A DNA stretch of 64,000 nucleotides from Panax quinquefolius (Eukaryota; Streptophyta; Magnoliopsida; Apiales; Araliaceae), in NCBI GenBank assembly GCA_020205615.1, contig CM035162.1:31226681-31290680 (forward strand), read 5' to 3'. The stretch's first letter is position 1. Each line of letters begins with the position of its first letter. Under the pieces are notes generated by a model, which saw nothing but the letters and a program-made list of their open reading frames with translations, had not been told where the DNA came from and searched no databases. Positions 24,601-36,700 of the stretch are shown piece by piece. Both the position numbers and the translations under genes were made by a program.

Positions 24601-24684
24601 ATTTAATCTAATAATTAAATCATCGAAAAATATTTATTTAATTCAATAAATATTAAAATTAATTATAAAATTCTCGTTAAATCA
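21677..24684 (-). mobile_element. LTR of a different family (D), fifth level
   Basis: Read on the minus strand it starts near TGATTTAACGAG and ends CCCGGATTTGGGGGTGTCACA, about 3.0 kb. A related end recurs at 61702-61830. It interrupts the subfamily A LTR, which resumes with TTTTGCATAG sequence on the right. AGTGTT occurs at both borders with a one-base offset, so the exact target duplication is uncertain. No coding sequence; it contains a 78-bp tandem repeat. Confidence 0.7.
22895..23230. repeat. 78-bp tandem repeat inside LTR D
   Basis: About four copies of an AT-rich unit of about 78 bp containing CATCGAATATTTA, CCATAATATCTCAA and AAAATATTTAATTTATTTTA. The copies are very similar, which suggests recent slippage or unequal exchange. 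Confidence 0.75.
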
Positions 24685-24850
24685 AAGTGTTTTGCATAGT
24701 AAAATATTTTATAAAGTTATTCATTTTATTAGATTATAAATAGAATATATTATATTTTATTTAAAAGATTTTGCTTTAAATATGGACCGTCAGATTAAAG
24801 TAAATCAATCTGGACCGTTCATGGATTAGTTACTATGCATTCCATTTTCT

Positions 24851-24860
24851 TATAAATAAA
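24851..24860 (+). promoter_or_regulatory. TATA box of subfamily A LTR
   Basis: TATAAATAAA is followed by GCTCATTCCTTCATT and a GAGAGAAAC-rich leader. The same block recurs at 60839 and, inverted, near 29890 and 33073. It probably marks the LTR promoter and the start of R. Confidence 0.5.
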
Positions 24861-25023
24861 GCTCATTCCTTCATTATTTTCTTACGAATTCAATTTGAAC
24901 TCCGGAGAGAGAAACTATAGAGAGAGACTATAGAGATAGAAGAAAAGTATTCTCGCTACTTAACTACTTTTATATATTCAGTTTTTTTACGGTGAGGGGT
25001 GTTATTCTTTCTTATTCATGAAG

Positions 25024-25400
25024 AGAACTGTTGTTATTCCATTTCTTATTATTCTGTTGGAATAACCTGTATATGTGGTCTACCCTATACTTGGTGACAT
25101 TCTTCTATTATTCAGTTGGAACATCCTGTTTGTGTGTTTTACACCTACTGGTTCCGCTCTTTATTATTATACTGTTGGAACATCCTCATCATGTGTTTTA
25201 CACCCGGACTGGTTCCGCTCTTATTATTATTCTATTGGAACATCTTATGCAGTGTTTTTTACAGGACTGGTTCCGCTCTTATTATTATTCTCGTTGGAAC
25301 ATCCCGTCGGTGCAAATTTTGCCTCGACACAGTTCTCATTATTATTATTCATTGGAATAACTTTTGTCTATCGCGTAAGTACCGCATGCATGGTGATTTC
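25024..25400 (+). repeat. Tandem array of about 65-bp units in LTR A
   Basis: Five to six diverged units containing TTATTATTCTGTTGGAACAT and a GACTGGTTCCGCTC stretch. The overlapping long reading frames here follow from the repeat and are not genes. Homologous arrays occur inverted at about 29350-29700 and 32390-32860, and direct at about 61015-61390. Confidence 0.75.
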
Positions 25401-26455
25401 TTTTGTTATTCCATTCTTTATTATACTCAGGTTGGTTAAAGTTTTGACTTATATACTCCATGAAATTAGTAGAATATCCTTGATATTTGCGCTTCATCCA
25501 AAGATCTTTTCATAGAAATATTCCTCTGATCATTCTTGAATTTTACTCTACAAAACAAAGATCATGTTGACAATTTGGACGTTAATAATTCCCGGATAAA
25601 ATAATTTTTGAACTTGTTTTATTGAATTCTTATATCATTGTCATCATCCTCATGTTTATATTTTGTTGAAAGTCATCTACGTGGCTGTAGTGCATAGATG
25701 GACTTGGTATGATTATGACCGAGGATTATTCTTGTAATCATGACCGTAATGTTACAAATGATGTGGTAAAAGTTCTCATTGGCCCGTAGTGCATTGATGG
25801 GCGATTGTTGGCATGATCATGACCATTAATGAATACACAAATATTCTTGGCCCGTAGTGCATGGATAATTGTGGTCGTGATATTAAAGAATATCCTTGAG
25901 TGCGTAGGCGGGGGGTGATTCGATGATGTGGAATATTTATTAAAATTTGAGTCTCGCCGATAATGATGATGAAAAACCTTTTTAATCATAAAAGATAGTA
26001 GATTTTATTTTCTACTTGACTCTTTTAATGGATTGCTTGTTCACCGCAGCTAAACTTGATGTCTATTATATTTTATCGGTTTAACATTGTTGGAGACTAA
26101 TGATAATTTATTCGCATTATCTTAGTCATAATACTTCTTCTTGGGCTAGTTGAGCTCACCCTTCCTTTTCACCGTTCTCTTGAGAAATGAGAATATAGAT
26201 GGAACAAGTCGGGGCGGCGGAGTGATGGTCTAGAGGATAAGCATTAGTAGTCCTCACTATTCGTGAAATAGTGTGATAATAATTGTAATGAGGACTCCTT
26301 TTGAGTTTGTATAATCTCTAGTAGATAATATTTGTATTCAAACTCACGGTTTATATTTTGTCGTATTGTATACCTGCGCTTGTATTTGAATTCTGCATTA
26401 CCATGTATTTGGCGACCCAAGATGGGTGATGTATACCTAATTTTGGGGTGTCACA

Positions 26456-26830
26456 GTTAGTATCAAAGCTTAGGGATATGATCCTGGCTAAGATGTGAGA
26501 CTATAACTAGGAGGGAGAGACGGGAATTCCTTTCACAGTAGGACCTACTTAAATTTATTTTGTATTTAAATTGGTTGGTCGAATTTAGAGATATTATGTT
26601 ACATGTTAATTAACCTTTGTTTTGTGGCGATGTCAAAATGACATCCAAAATGTTGAGAATAGCAATGGAGCACAAGAGACCGTTGAGTCTCTACATATCA
26701 ATAATCGTGGAGAATGTGCATCGAAGAAGGCGACAATCCTCATGCAAACAACAAAGACCTTGACCAAATGATGAATGATGGATTGTTCGGAGGCTTTATG
26801 TAATTCATGCAACAGCAGGCGAGAGCGTCT
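26456..26830 (+). mobile_element. Primer binding site and gag leader of a truncated Ty3 element
   Basis: Directly after the LTR end, TTAGTATCAAAGC (26457-26469) resembles TGGTATCAGAGC, the plant tRNA-iMet primer binding site. It is followed by a leader and a broken gag-like frame including NKDLDQMMNDGLFGGFM, a stop, then FMQQQARASPVQ. The internal region then ends abruptly in subfamily B LTR sequence. The rest of gag-pol and the 3' LTR are deleted. Confidence 0.65.
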
Positions 26831-26892
26831 CCTGTCCAAAATAATAATAATATTTTATTAAATTTTCTGCTTTGGTGTTCTAAGCATTTTCC

Positions 26893-26900
26893 TATAAATA
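26893..26900 (+). promoter_or_regulatory. TATA box of subfamily B LTR
   Basis: TATAAATA is followed by GGGTGCTTAGGTTAG and later a CTCTCTCTTTCTC tract. The block is shared, inverted, with the B copies at 34597, 56671 and 63363. Confidence 0.45.
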
Positions 26901-27187
26901 GGGTGCTTAGGTTAGAATTGAAAATCACACCAAAAACTAAAGATTTCTCTCTCTTTCTCTCTCTATTATATCGAGCGTATTTTATGAGTATTTTAGTACT
27001 TTGAGTATTGCTATACGGCAAGTTCTTTCAGCACTATATCCAGTATTCCAATTAGAAGTACTATTCTTTCTGAGGTAAGGGATTGTAAGGGAGATTATTT
27101 TCTTCATAAATGATATTATTTCTTCAATATCATTATGCCGAAATATTGGTTTGAATTTTTATCAAATTTGGAACTTTTTCATGTCGG

Positions 27188-27372
27188 GGTTACTATTCAT
27201 GAATTACTATTCACAAGTTAATATTCATGAGTTACTATTCACGAGTACTATTCACGAAGCGTGATGATATTTTTTTGTGAAATTTCTATCTTTTGGTGTC
27301 GAGATTCTTATTCACGATACTAAGACTATTCACGTGATCTGACCTATTCACGAATACGACACTATTCACCGA
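27188..27372 (+). repeat. ACTATTCACGAGT short-unit array
   Basis: Many imperfect repeats of 11-20 bp built on TACTATTCACGAGT and ACTATTCACG. Equivalent arrays occur inverted in the other B LTRs at about 34240-34320, 56240-56405 and 62895-63100. Confidence 0.7.
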
Positions 27373-27601
27373 AAAATGAAATTTCTTCTTTTTGTCCAAA
27401 ATATCTATTCTGGATACTAGCTTTGATTGTATCCATGTTTTGACCATTCTTGAATTTTACCCCACTCTGGTTATTTATGAAGTATTTTTGAATGAGATTT
27501 GTTTAAAGTACGAATCCTTAATATTTGTTCTTTTGCTTCACTAGATTCGTTTTTTTTAAAATATTTTTCATCATCCTCAGTCCTAAATGGTGATATAACG
27601 A

Positions 27602-27815
27602 AATATCTTTGGCTTGTAGTGCAAAGATGAATGATTTCTGATGAATATCTTTGGTCCGTAGTGCAAAGATGAACAGGTGTTTAGATGAACATGACTAACT
27701 GATGAATATCTTTGGCCTGTAGTGCAAAGATGACTTGTTGATGAATATCTTTGGCCTGTAGTGAAAAGATGACTTGTTGATATATATCTTTGGCCCGTAG
27801 TGCAAAGATGAATTT
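27602..27815 (+). repeat. Hairpin-unit array in LTR B
   Basis: Five units of about 35-50 bp contain ATCTTTGG(C/T)C(C/T)GTAGTGCAAAGAT. Each has a self-complementary pair, ATCTTTG and CAAAGAT. Equivalent arrays occur inverted at 33878-34000, 55868-56000 and 62522-62660. Confidence 0.75.
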
Positions 27816-28279
27816 AACAGTATGATTATGAACAGGAACTGTGATTTGGTATAACCATGATCTTTGATATTTCAGGTGATGAAAATTATCTTTGTCCTGG
27901 ATGAGGAAAGGAATTTAGAACAACAATTACGATTATGAGTTATACATGTGATTGTGGACAGGAATTTTTGATTGATGTTACAGGGATAAAACATTGTTGG
28001 TGGACTTTTAACGTGGAGAAGATAATAGACTTTATGGTCTATTTGACTCTTCTAATGGATTGCTCGTTCCGCTGCAACTATGGTTGAAAAGTTTTATCAT
28101 CTACCATATGTTCTAAATCTACGATTTATTATTTGTTGAAGGCTATTGATAATTTTTTATCTTTAGTCATGATATTCTTTATTGAAGTAGTTGTGCTCAC
28201 CCTTTTGCTTCACAATTCCTTTCAGGTAATAAAAGTGTAGCTGGGTTGAGCGGGGGAATAACAAGGGAATAGAACAGTG

Positions 28280-28735
28280 GTCTATAGATGTTGAGGGTGA
28301 GGTGAATTTAACTTGGAAGGGTGTTTTACCACTATCATACAAGATGTCTAATGACATACAACCCCGTGTCATCATAAGACAGGGTTGTGCTCATTCATTT
28401 GCTGGGTATATCTACCAGCACTATCTATATGATCTTGGAGTCTATTTGAAATATAACTCTCAATTAGAGACAGTGGAGATAATGATATGTCAAGAGAAGA
28501 CTCGCCATTGGGAAGAATATGATAGTAATCTTCTCGTTTTTCTTTGGGATCTATTGGGTCAACCAAGGATAATTCTGTGGCCATATGATATCTATAATAA
28601 CCTGTACGCACGGCCTCCTCCACGTATACGAAGGTTTCCTTGAGCACTTCCCAAAGATTCTAATTTCTAAAAGCTGCTTTCGACTATACCTTTATGTAAG
28701 GTGTCATTATGAGGTGCTGTCCACGGTTGGGACAT
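28280..28735. other. Foreign segment inserted in LTR B, open on both strands
   Basis: Between the GAGCGGGGGAATA block and the resumption of LTR sequence near 28740, this copy has about 450 bp not present in the other B LTRs. It is open for 113 codons on the + strand (28302-28643) and 91 codons on the - strand (28372-28647), with higher GC than the LTR. No domain is recognised. It may be a captured gene or retroelement fragment. No target duplication could be defined. Confidence 0.45.
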
Positions 28736-30863
28736 GAGTCACAGTTGATATATATTTGTATCCAAACTCACAGCATATGTATTGTTGTATTTTGCACGAC
28801 AATTGTTGTAATAAAGTTGTAGTTATTTTCTGTACCATGTATTTGGCGACTCAGAATGGGTTGGATGGAATGGACCTATTTTGGGGTCGTTACAATTCGT
28901 GTATTCACTAATGGTCATGATCATGCCAACAACTGTCCGTCAATGCACTACGGGCCAATGAGGACTTTTTTCACATCATTTGTAACATTACGGTCATGAT
29001 TACACTGAATAATCCCTGGTCATAATCATACCAAGTCCATCTATGCACTACAGGCCACATATGACTTTCAACATAATATAAACATTAGGATGATGAAAAT
29101 GATATAAGAATTCAATAAAACAATTTCAAGAATTAATTTATCCAGGAACCAATAACGTCCAAATTGTCAACATGATACTTCTTTGTGGAGTAAAATTCAA
29201 GAATGCTCAGCAGAATATTTTCATGAAAAGATACTGGATGAAGCGCAAATATCAAAGATATTCCACTAATTTCATGGAGTATAGAAGTCAAAACTTTAAC
29301 CAACTGAGTATAATAAAGAATGGAATAACAAAAGAAATCAATAGGCATGCGATAGGCCGCAAAAACGGTTATTCCAACAGAATAATGAATAACGGAACGT
29401 GTCACGTGCGTAACGTATGCGCGGATGTTCCAACAGAATGATAAATAATGGAACCAGAATCATGCATAAAGCATGACATGGATGTTCCAACGAGAAAATA
29501 AATAATGGAACCGGTCATGTGTAAAAAGCATGACAAGATGTTCTAACGAGAAAAAAAAAGAATCGGAACCGGTGCATGCGTAAAAGCACAGACATGATGT
29601 TCCAACAGAATGATAAAGAACGGAATAATAATAGAAGAATTTCACCAAGTATAGGGTAGCTCATGTATCAAAGTTATTCCAATGTAATAATAAAGAATGG
29701 AATAATGACTTTCTCTTCATGAATACTGAAAAGAAATAATACCCTTTACGAGTACAACAAATAATATCCCCTACCTTAGAATGAAGAGTCTTTGGATATA
29801 GAAGTAGTGAAGTAGCGAACACTTTTCTTCTTTCTCTATAGTTTCTCTCTCTAGAGTTTCAATGAATTAAATAAGAAATAATGAAGGAATGAGCTTCTAT
29901 TTATGTAAGAATGGACCCATAAGAACTAATTCATTAACTATTCGATTGATTTACTTTAAACCAGACGATCTAGATTTAAAATAAAATCTTTTAAATAAAA
30001 TATAATATATTCTATTTATAATCTAATAAAACGAATAACTTTATAAAAGTATTACATTTTTATATAAAAGAAGATTTTAGTATGCAAAATACTATCACGC
30101 AGCACTATGCAACACTACGCATAATAAAATATAATATATTCTAATTATTGTCTAATAAAATAAATAACTTTATAAAAGTATTACATTTTATATAAAAAGA
30201 TTTTACTATGCAAACACTATGCATAATAGAATATCATATATTCTATTTATAGTCTAATAAAACGAATAACTTTATAAAAGTATTCTGCTTTATATAAAAG
30301 CTTTTCTGCTTTATTACATTAATAATACTAATAAAACAAAACTCATCATCAATATTATTATTCACATTATTAATCGACCAAAATGTCGTTCCTGGAAAGA
30401 GGGGCTTTCCAATAAGGATTTCTCCTATTGGCGCCATGAATTAGGTGACCAAACCTCTCCTCGATGAACTTCTAAACATCGTTAATATTGTAAATAATAA
30501 TATTAATAACCTTGTCGTCTCCATTATTGATTTAATAATATATAAAATATTGACAATAATTGAATCAAATAACGTGAGATACTATCAAAGAATTAATTGT
30601 AGTAATAATTGAACAAAAGCGAGTGACTTCTCACGTAAACATCAATAATCAATACCGCAGGTGCACTACTCAACTAACGCCAGACATTCTTGTACTTTTA
30701 ACACCGGGTGTTTCAACAGTTAACGGTAAAAACTTCCGCCGTTATTTTCATAAAGTATTTTTGTCATTTTCTCAATCCGATAATAATTTCGTTGTGGGGT
30801 CCACCAATGATTGTGCCGTTGTATGAATATTCCCTGTTAAAACGAATATTCCCCGACCAATCG

Positions 30864-33800
30864 TGTGACGCCCCCAAAATAGGTATACATCACCCATTCT
30901 GAGTTGTCAATACATGGTACATAAACAACTACAACTTTATTATTACAACATATAAACTGTGAGTTTAAATACATATATTTCCATCTAGACAATATCCACA
31001 CGCAAATAAATCCCCATCATAATTATTGATACATTATTTTACAAAAATGGTGAGGACTACTAAACAACTCTCTCTAGAACCTTCATTCCATACCCCGACT
31101 AGTACTCGCTACATTCTCGCCTCCTGAGAAGAAAAATGGAACAACAAGAAAAAGGGTGAGCTTAACTAGCCCAGTAAAGAATATTATGACAAAGATAATG
31201 TACAACAAATTATCGTTAGTCTTTAACAGGGAAAAATCTAATAGAATACAATAGACAACAAGTTTTTAAATCAATATTCGCAGCGGAAATAATAATTTAT
31301 TAGAAGAGTTAAGTAGAGAATGCAAACTACTATCTTCTATGTATGAATTTAAAAGTTCATTGTGACGCCCCCAAAATTAGGTATACGTCACCCATCTTGG
31401 GTCGCCACTTACATGGTACATAAATTCAAATACAAACTGAATTATACATCTGTCGTGTAACATACGACAATACATAAACTGAGAGTTCTAATAGGAATAT
31501 TGTCATTTAGACAATATCCATACTCAAGGAGTCCTCATTACATTTATTGTCACACTATTTAATGTAATAGTGAGGACTACTAATGCTATCTTCTGGACCA
31601 TCACTCTTTTTCCCGACTCGTCCCGGCTATATTCTCATTTCACGAAGAAAAAGGTGAAAGAAAGGGTGAGCTCAACTAGCCCAAAGAAAAATATTATAAC
31701 TAAGATAATGCGAAATAAATTATCAATAGTCTTCAACAATGTTAAACCGATAAAATACAATAGACAACCGGTTTAATCTGCGGAATATGCATCCATTAAA
31801 AGAGTCAAGTAGAAAATAAAGTCTACTATCTTTTAGGTTTTAAAAGGTTTTCATAAATTTTTATCACTAAGACTCAGCTTTAATGAATAAACCACAATAT
31901 CTAATCATCCTCGCACTACCACGGTCAAGGATTTTCATCAAATTATCAATGGTCATGACTATACCGAATCACCCCTGGTCATAATCATACCAAAAACTAT
32001 CCATCACTGCATTACAGGCCACTGAGGACTTTTATCACATCATTTATAACAAGCCATGATTATACCGAATGATCCTTGGTCATAATCATACTAAGTTCAT
32101 CTATGCACGTAAGCCAAAGATAACATAATATAACATGAGGATGATGACAATGACATAATAATTCAATAAAACAAGTTCACGAATTAATTTATTCAGGAAC
32201 TAATAACGTCCAAATTGTCAACATGATCTTTTTGCTTTGTAGAGTAAAATTCAAGAATGATCGTAAGAATATTTCCATGAAAAGATCTTTGGATGAAACG
32301 CAAATATCAAGAATATTCTACTAATTTCATGGAGTATAGAAGTCAAAGTTTTAACCAACTGGGTATAATAAAGAATGGAATAACAAAGGAAATCACCATA
32401 CATGCGGTTTTAGCATGTATGAGTTATTTCAATGTAATAATAATAATGTAACCGTGTCGTGAAATTCACACCGACAGGATGTTCCAACAGTAATAATAAA
32501 GATGGAACCGGATCCGTGTAAAACACATGAGATAGATATTCCAACAGAATGATAAAGATTTTAACCAGTCCTGTAAAACACACGACGTGGATGTTCCAAT
32601 GTATAATAATAAAGACGGAACCAGTCCCAGATAAAACACACGCATGAGGATGTTCCAATGTAATAATAGAAGAATGTCACCAAGTATAGGGTAAACCACG
32701 ATCTGATGATTATGTATAGGGTATGTCACAGATACGAGATAGGATATTCCAACGAATGATAAAGAATGGAATAACAGGAGGATTTCACCAAGTATAGGGT
32801 ATGTCCACAGTATACAAAGTTATTCCAATGTAATAATAATGAATGGAATAATGTAAGTTCTCTTCATGAATAAGAAAGAATAACACCCACTTACGGCACA
32901 ACAAAATAATATCCCTTACTGTAAAAAAGACAATTTGGATATCAAAGTAGTGAAGTACCGAATATATACTTCTTCTTCTTTCTCTATAGATTTTCTCTCT
33001 ATAGCTTCTCTATATAATTCTCTCTCAGAGTTTCAAAGAATTAAGTAAGAAAATAATGAAGGAATGAGCTTCTATTTATAGGAAAATAGAATGCATAGTA
33101 ATTAATCCATGAACAGTCCAGATTGATTTACTTTAATCTGACGGTCCATATTTAAAGCAAAATCTTTTAAATAAAATATCATATATTCTATTTATATAAA
33201 AACATTTTACTATACAAACACTATAAACACTATGCAAAACACTATCTGCAACACTATGCATAATAAAATATAATATATTCTATTTATGTAATAACTTTAA
33301 TAAAGTATTCTGCTTTTATATAAAAAGATGTTTCGCTTTTATTACGTTAATAATACGAATAAAACAAAACGTCATTATCGCTATAATAATTCATATTATT
33401 AATCGACAATAATGGAATCAAACCGAAAGTGACTTCTCACATAAGCATCAATAATCAATACATTGCAGGCTACTACTATGCAACCACACGTATTCATCGT
33501 ACTTTTACTACCGAGTAGTTCAACAAGATCAACCAGTAAAACTTCCGCCGTTATTTCAATAAAATATTTTTGTCGTTTCTCAATCCGACAATAATTACAT
33601 TGCTAGGTCCACCAATGATTGAGCCGTTGTCATTTAATATTCCCTCGCTAAACCAAGAATATTCCCACCAATCAATCGAATATAATATAACCACTTGCAT
33701 ACTTTGCAAAATTTATAAATACTACCCACAACTATAATATTATCTCAAATTCACACCATAATATTAAAAATTATTTCGACAAAATTTAAATCTTTATTGA

Positions 33801-35942
33801 TAAAATCTGGGGTCTCACATTCATCGCCTATCTTTTATCCCTATAATATCAATCAATATATATCTGGAATTAAATATTCATCTTTGCACTACAGGCCAAA
33901 GATATTCATCAGTTGGTCATGTTCATCTAAACACTTGTACATCTTTGCACTACGGGCCAAAGATATTCATCAGAAATCATTCATCTTTGCACTACAAGCC
34001 AAAGATATTCAATAATATCATCATTTAAGACTGAGGATGATGAAAAATATTTTTAAGAAAGCGAATCCAAAGAAACAAAATGACAAGGATTAAGGATTAA
34101 GGATTCGTACTTTGTTTTATCCACATCCAAAATACCTCAAAAATAATCATAGTGGTGTAAAATTCAAGAATGATCAAAACATGGATACAATCAAAGCTAG
34201 TATCCAGAATAGATATTTTGACGAAAAGAAAATTTTTTCATTTTTCGATGAATAGTCCAGATTCGTGAATGAATATCAGATATCGTGAATAGTCTTATAT
34301 CGTGAATAAGAACTCAGACACCAAAAGTTCCAAATTTGATAAAAAAAACTTCAGATCAATATTTCAACATAATGATATTGAAGAAATAATATCATTACGA
34401 AAAAAAATAATATCCCTTACCTCGAAAGATCAAGATTTCTAAATTTGAAACACCTGATATAAAGCATGACTTGAACTTGCAGACCGATATAGCAATACTC
34501 AAAGTATACTCAAAATACTTACAAGAATACGCTTGATAATATAGAGAGAGAAAACTTCAGTTTCTGGTGTGATTTTCAATTCTAACCTAAGCACCCTATT
34601 TATAGGAAATTGCTTAGAACAACACTAAAGCAGAAAATTTAATAAAATATTAATAAATTTATATAAATCATACGCAAACTTGGAAATTCTGATTTCAGCA
34701 TATTTTGCAACACATGTGCCCACCAACCAACCACAAAAACGTTTTTGTGGTTTTAAACAATTAAAACTTCCAAAAATCAATTATTTCGGAACTCCGGAAC
34801 TTCAATAATTCACAATAAATAGCCATTTTGTCAGAAAATTCAAAACTCACGACTTTTTATAGGAAATTCAATTCTCTACAACTTTGCAGAAGAAATTTTT
34901 TCCATATTCAAAACAAAAATTGACCGAAATCCACAAACCAAGGCGATTTTACGTGTATAATCAAATTTCAATCAATAAATGGGGTCCAATGACATGTTTA
35001 ACATGTTTTAAACATTTATTGCAACAAAAATACTCTTCCTCCTCAGTATACTCATATATCCCACATTCGTTGTAAAAATATCACCATTATTATATTATTA
35101 AAATAATATATTTAAATGAATTATTTTATCGTAAAAAGATAAAATATTAATTTTCAACAATTGTCATTTTAAAAATTTCTCCATCTATATCCACATAAAA
35201 TCAATATTTTCCTCATCATATAAATCAATAATTAATTATTCACAAATAATATTACAGAATCACAATCTCGGCAACCAAAGTAGTTCCTGGAAAGAGAGGG
35301 CTTTCCAATAAGAATTTCTCCTTCTTGCAAGCAATTAGGTGACCAAACCTCTCCTTAGATGTAACTTTCTAGACATTGCCAATAATGTTATCTAATAATA
35401 TTATTCAGATAATATGAATTATTGCTCGATAATAAAAAATAATGTAATGTAATGACAATTATCAAACAATAAAGAATATAAAATATCAACGCAAAGAATT
35501 ATTAAATCAATAAAATCTCGAATAATTATCGTAACCATTATTGAGTAGTGCCTTCTTACGTAAGAATCAATAATTGGTGCAATACCGCAGTCTTCTTGTG
35601 TTTTAACCACCGAGTATTTTAACAAAGATTAATTGAGAATAACTACTACCGTTATTTTTAAACAACTTATATTTGTCGCTTTTCTTCATCCAATCGCTTT
35701 CCATTATGGGGCCCATAAAAGATCAAGCGCCGTCATTATGAATATTCCCAAGCGAGTAAAGAATATTCCACGACCAAACGAATATTTCAAATAACAATGA
35801 ATATTTTATAACCACTTGCTTATTTTGAAATATTTATGTATTTTACCCCTAACTCGTCCACATTAATCAAATCAACCCTTACTATTTTAAAATAATAAAT
35901 AGAGAAAATTAAATTTCATTAATAATAAGTTGGGGTCTTACA
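30864..35942 (-). mobile_element. Solo LTR, subfamily B, third level (right branch)
   Basis: Minus-strand LTR from TGTAAGACCCC (35942) to GGGGGCGTCACA (30864), flanked by a perfect AATCG duplication (30859-30863 and 35943-35947). Its own sequence is 35942-33820 and 31360-30864, about 2.6 kb. It contains the hairpin array (33878-34000), short-unit repeats (34240-34320) and an inverted TATA block near 34597. It is interrupted by the A-type LTR at 31361. Confidence 0.9.
31361..33819 (-). mobile_element. Solo LTR, subfamily A, fourth level (right branch)
   Basis: A complete 2459-bp LTR, read from TGTGAGACCCC (33819) to GGGGGCGTCACA (31361) on the minus strand. The perfect TTCAT duplication is at 31356-31360 and 33820-33824. 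The uninterrupted B copy at 62458-62480 shows the empty site AAAGTTCATCGC. It contains the array of about 65-bp units (32390-32860) and an inverted TATA block (33073-33080). Confidence 0.92.
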
Positions 35943-36329
35943 AATCGAATATTATATAACAACTTGCGTACTTTGCAAAATTTATAAATATTACCCACAA
36001 CTATAACATTATATCAAATTTACTCCATAATATTCAAAAATGATATTTATAGAAAATTCATCATTATTTATAAAAGTTGGGGTCTTACATCTTCTGAAAC
36101 TGCATTCTAGCCCACTGACACAGCAGACTGCTTTCTCATCTAACACTTGAAAAGGTGTTTTGCCCCCTTACCAATGGTACTTTCCTTAGCTTCTTCAATA
36201 CACTTCTTTGTTGCATACTAAGGATATTTTAGATTGCTTTGGGACTGATGAGTACTGCAACGTCAAGAATCCATTCCTCATATGTTGGAATCTGTCTTCA
36301 CACACATCATGAGGCTCGACGTTTTCTGA

Positions 36330-36700
36330 CATAAGACATGTGATGCTCTACGATTTGTATCGTGATACTCTACGATTCAGTTCGTAGTTACTTGTCGCCT
36401 TGGTGCTTGATCTGATGCTATCAGCCAAGAGCACTACGATTTCTCTTAAACCTTTACACACTACGATCTTTGCTTGCTAGGTTCTAACTCTACGTTTTCG
36501 AGAGCACACTACGATCGTTGACTTGTAAACTCTACGTTTCCTTTAGCATGCTACGATCGTTGAGTTGGCTCGGCAAACGTTGGGACCACTCTACGATTCC
36601 CGAAGAGGCCCTTCAAGGCAGGCACACTACGATCTTCTAAGCTCTACGTTTCTGTCTTGACTTCTGCAATGTTGATCAGATTTATACACTCCGATTTCTT
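36330..36700. repeat. CTACGATC / CTCTACGTTT motif array
   Basis: About eleven occurrences of CTACG(A/T)TY at spacings of roughly 20-45 bp. In the best part (36450-36560) CACTACGATC and CTCTACGTTT alternate in a unit of about 43 bp. It lies in the right half of the outermost LTR-like element. Confidence 0.6.

Larger units (their letters stand above)
21056..26455 (+). mobile_element. 5' LTR, subfamily A, fourth level
   Basis: The LTR starts TGTAAAACCCCAAC at 21056 and ends GGGGTGTCACA at 26455. Its own sequence is 21056-21676 and about 24685-26455. It differs from the solo LTRs in being followed by a degenerate primer binding site and a gag-like leader, so it is a true 5' LTR. A TATA box at 24851 is followed by a GAGAGAAAC leader, then the array of about 65-bp units at 25024-25400. 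Confidence 0.85.
20424..28894 (+). mobile_element. LTR, subfamily B, third level (left branch)
   Basis: Starts TGTAAGACCTCG at 20424 and ends GGGGTCGTTACA at 28894. It is flanked by ATTCG (20419-20423 and 28895-28899). Its own sequence is 20424-21055 and about 26831-28894. About 0.6 kb of LTR expected at the junction is missing, so a deletion accompanied or followed the nested insertion. The right part holds TATAAATA, the ACTATTCACGAGT repeats and five hairpin units. Confidence 0.8.
19819..36089 (-). mobile_element. Solo LTR, subfamily A, second level of the stack
   Basis: Read on the minus strand, the LTR runs TGTAAGACCCC (from 36089) to GGGAGCGTCACA (to 19819). It is flanked by a TCTTC duplication (19814-19818 and 36090-36094). 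Its own parts are 36089-35943, 30863-28895 and 20423-19819, about 2.7 kb. Across each gap the sequence continues exactly as in uninterrupted copies once one target repeat is removed. Two independent elements inserted into it. Confidence 0.85.

Noticed and set aside
25031..25515. Three overlapping open frames of 107-146 codons
   Set aside because: They arise from the tandem array of about 65-bp units in the LTR, in three frames at once, and do not resemble proteins.
27602..27815. CRISPR-like spaced repeats
   Set aside because: This is a eukaryotic LTR; the units are diverged, spacers are short and similar, and there are no cas genes.
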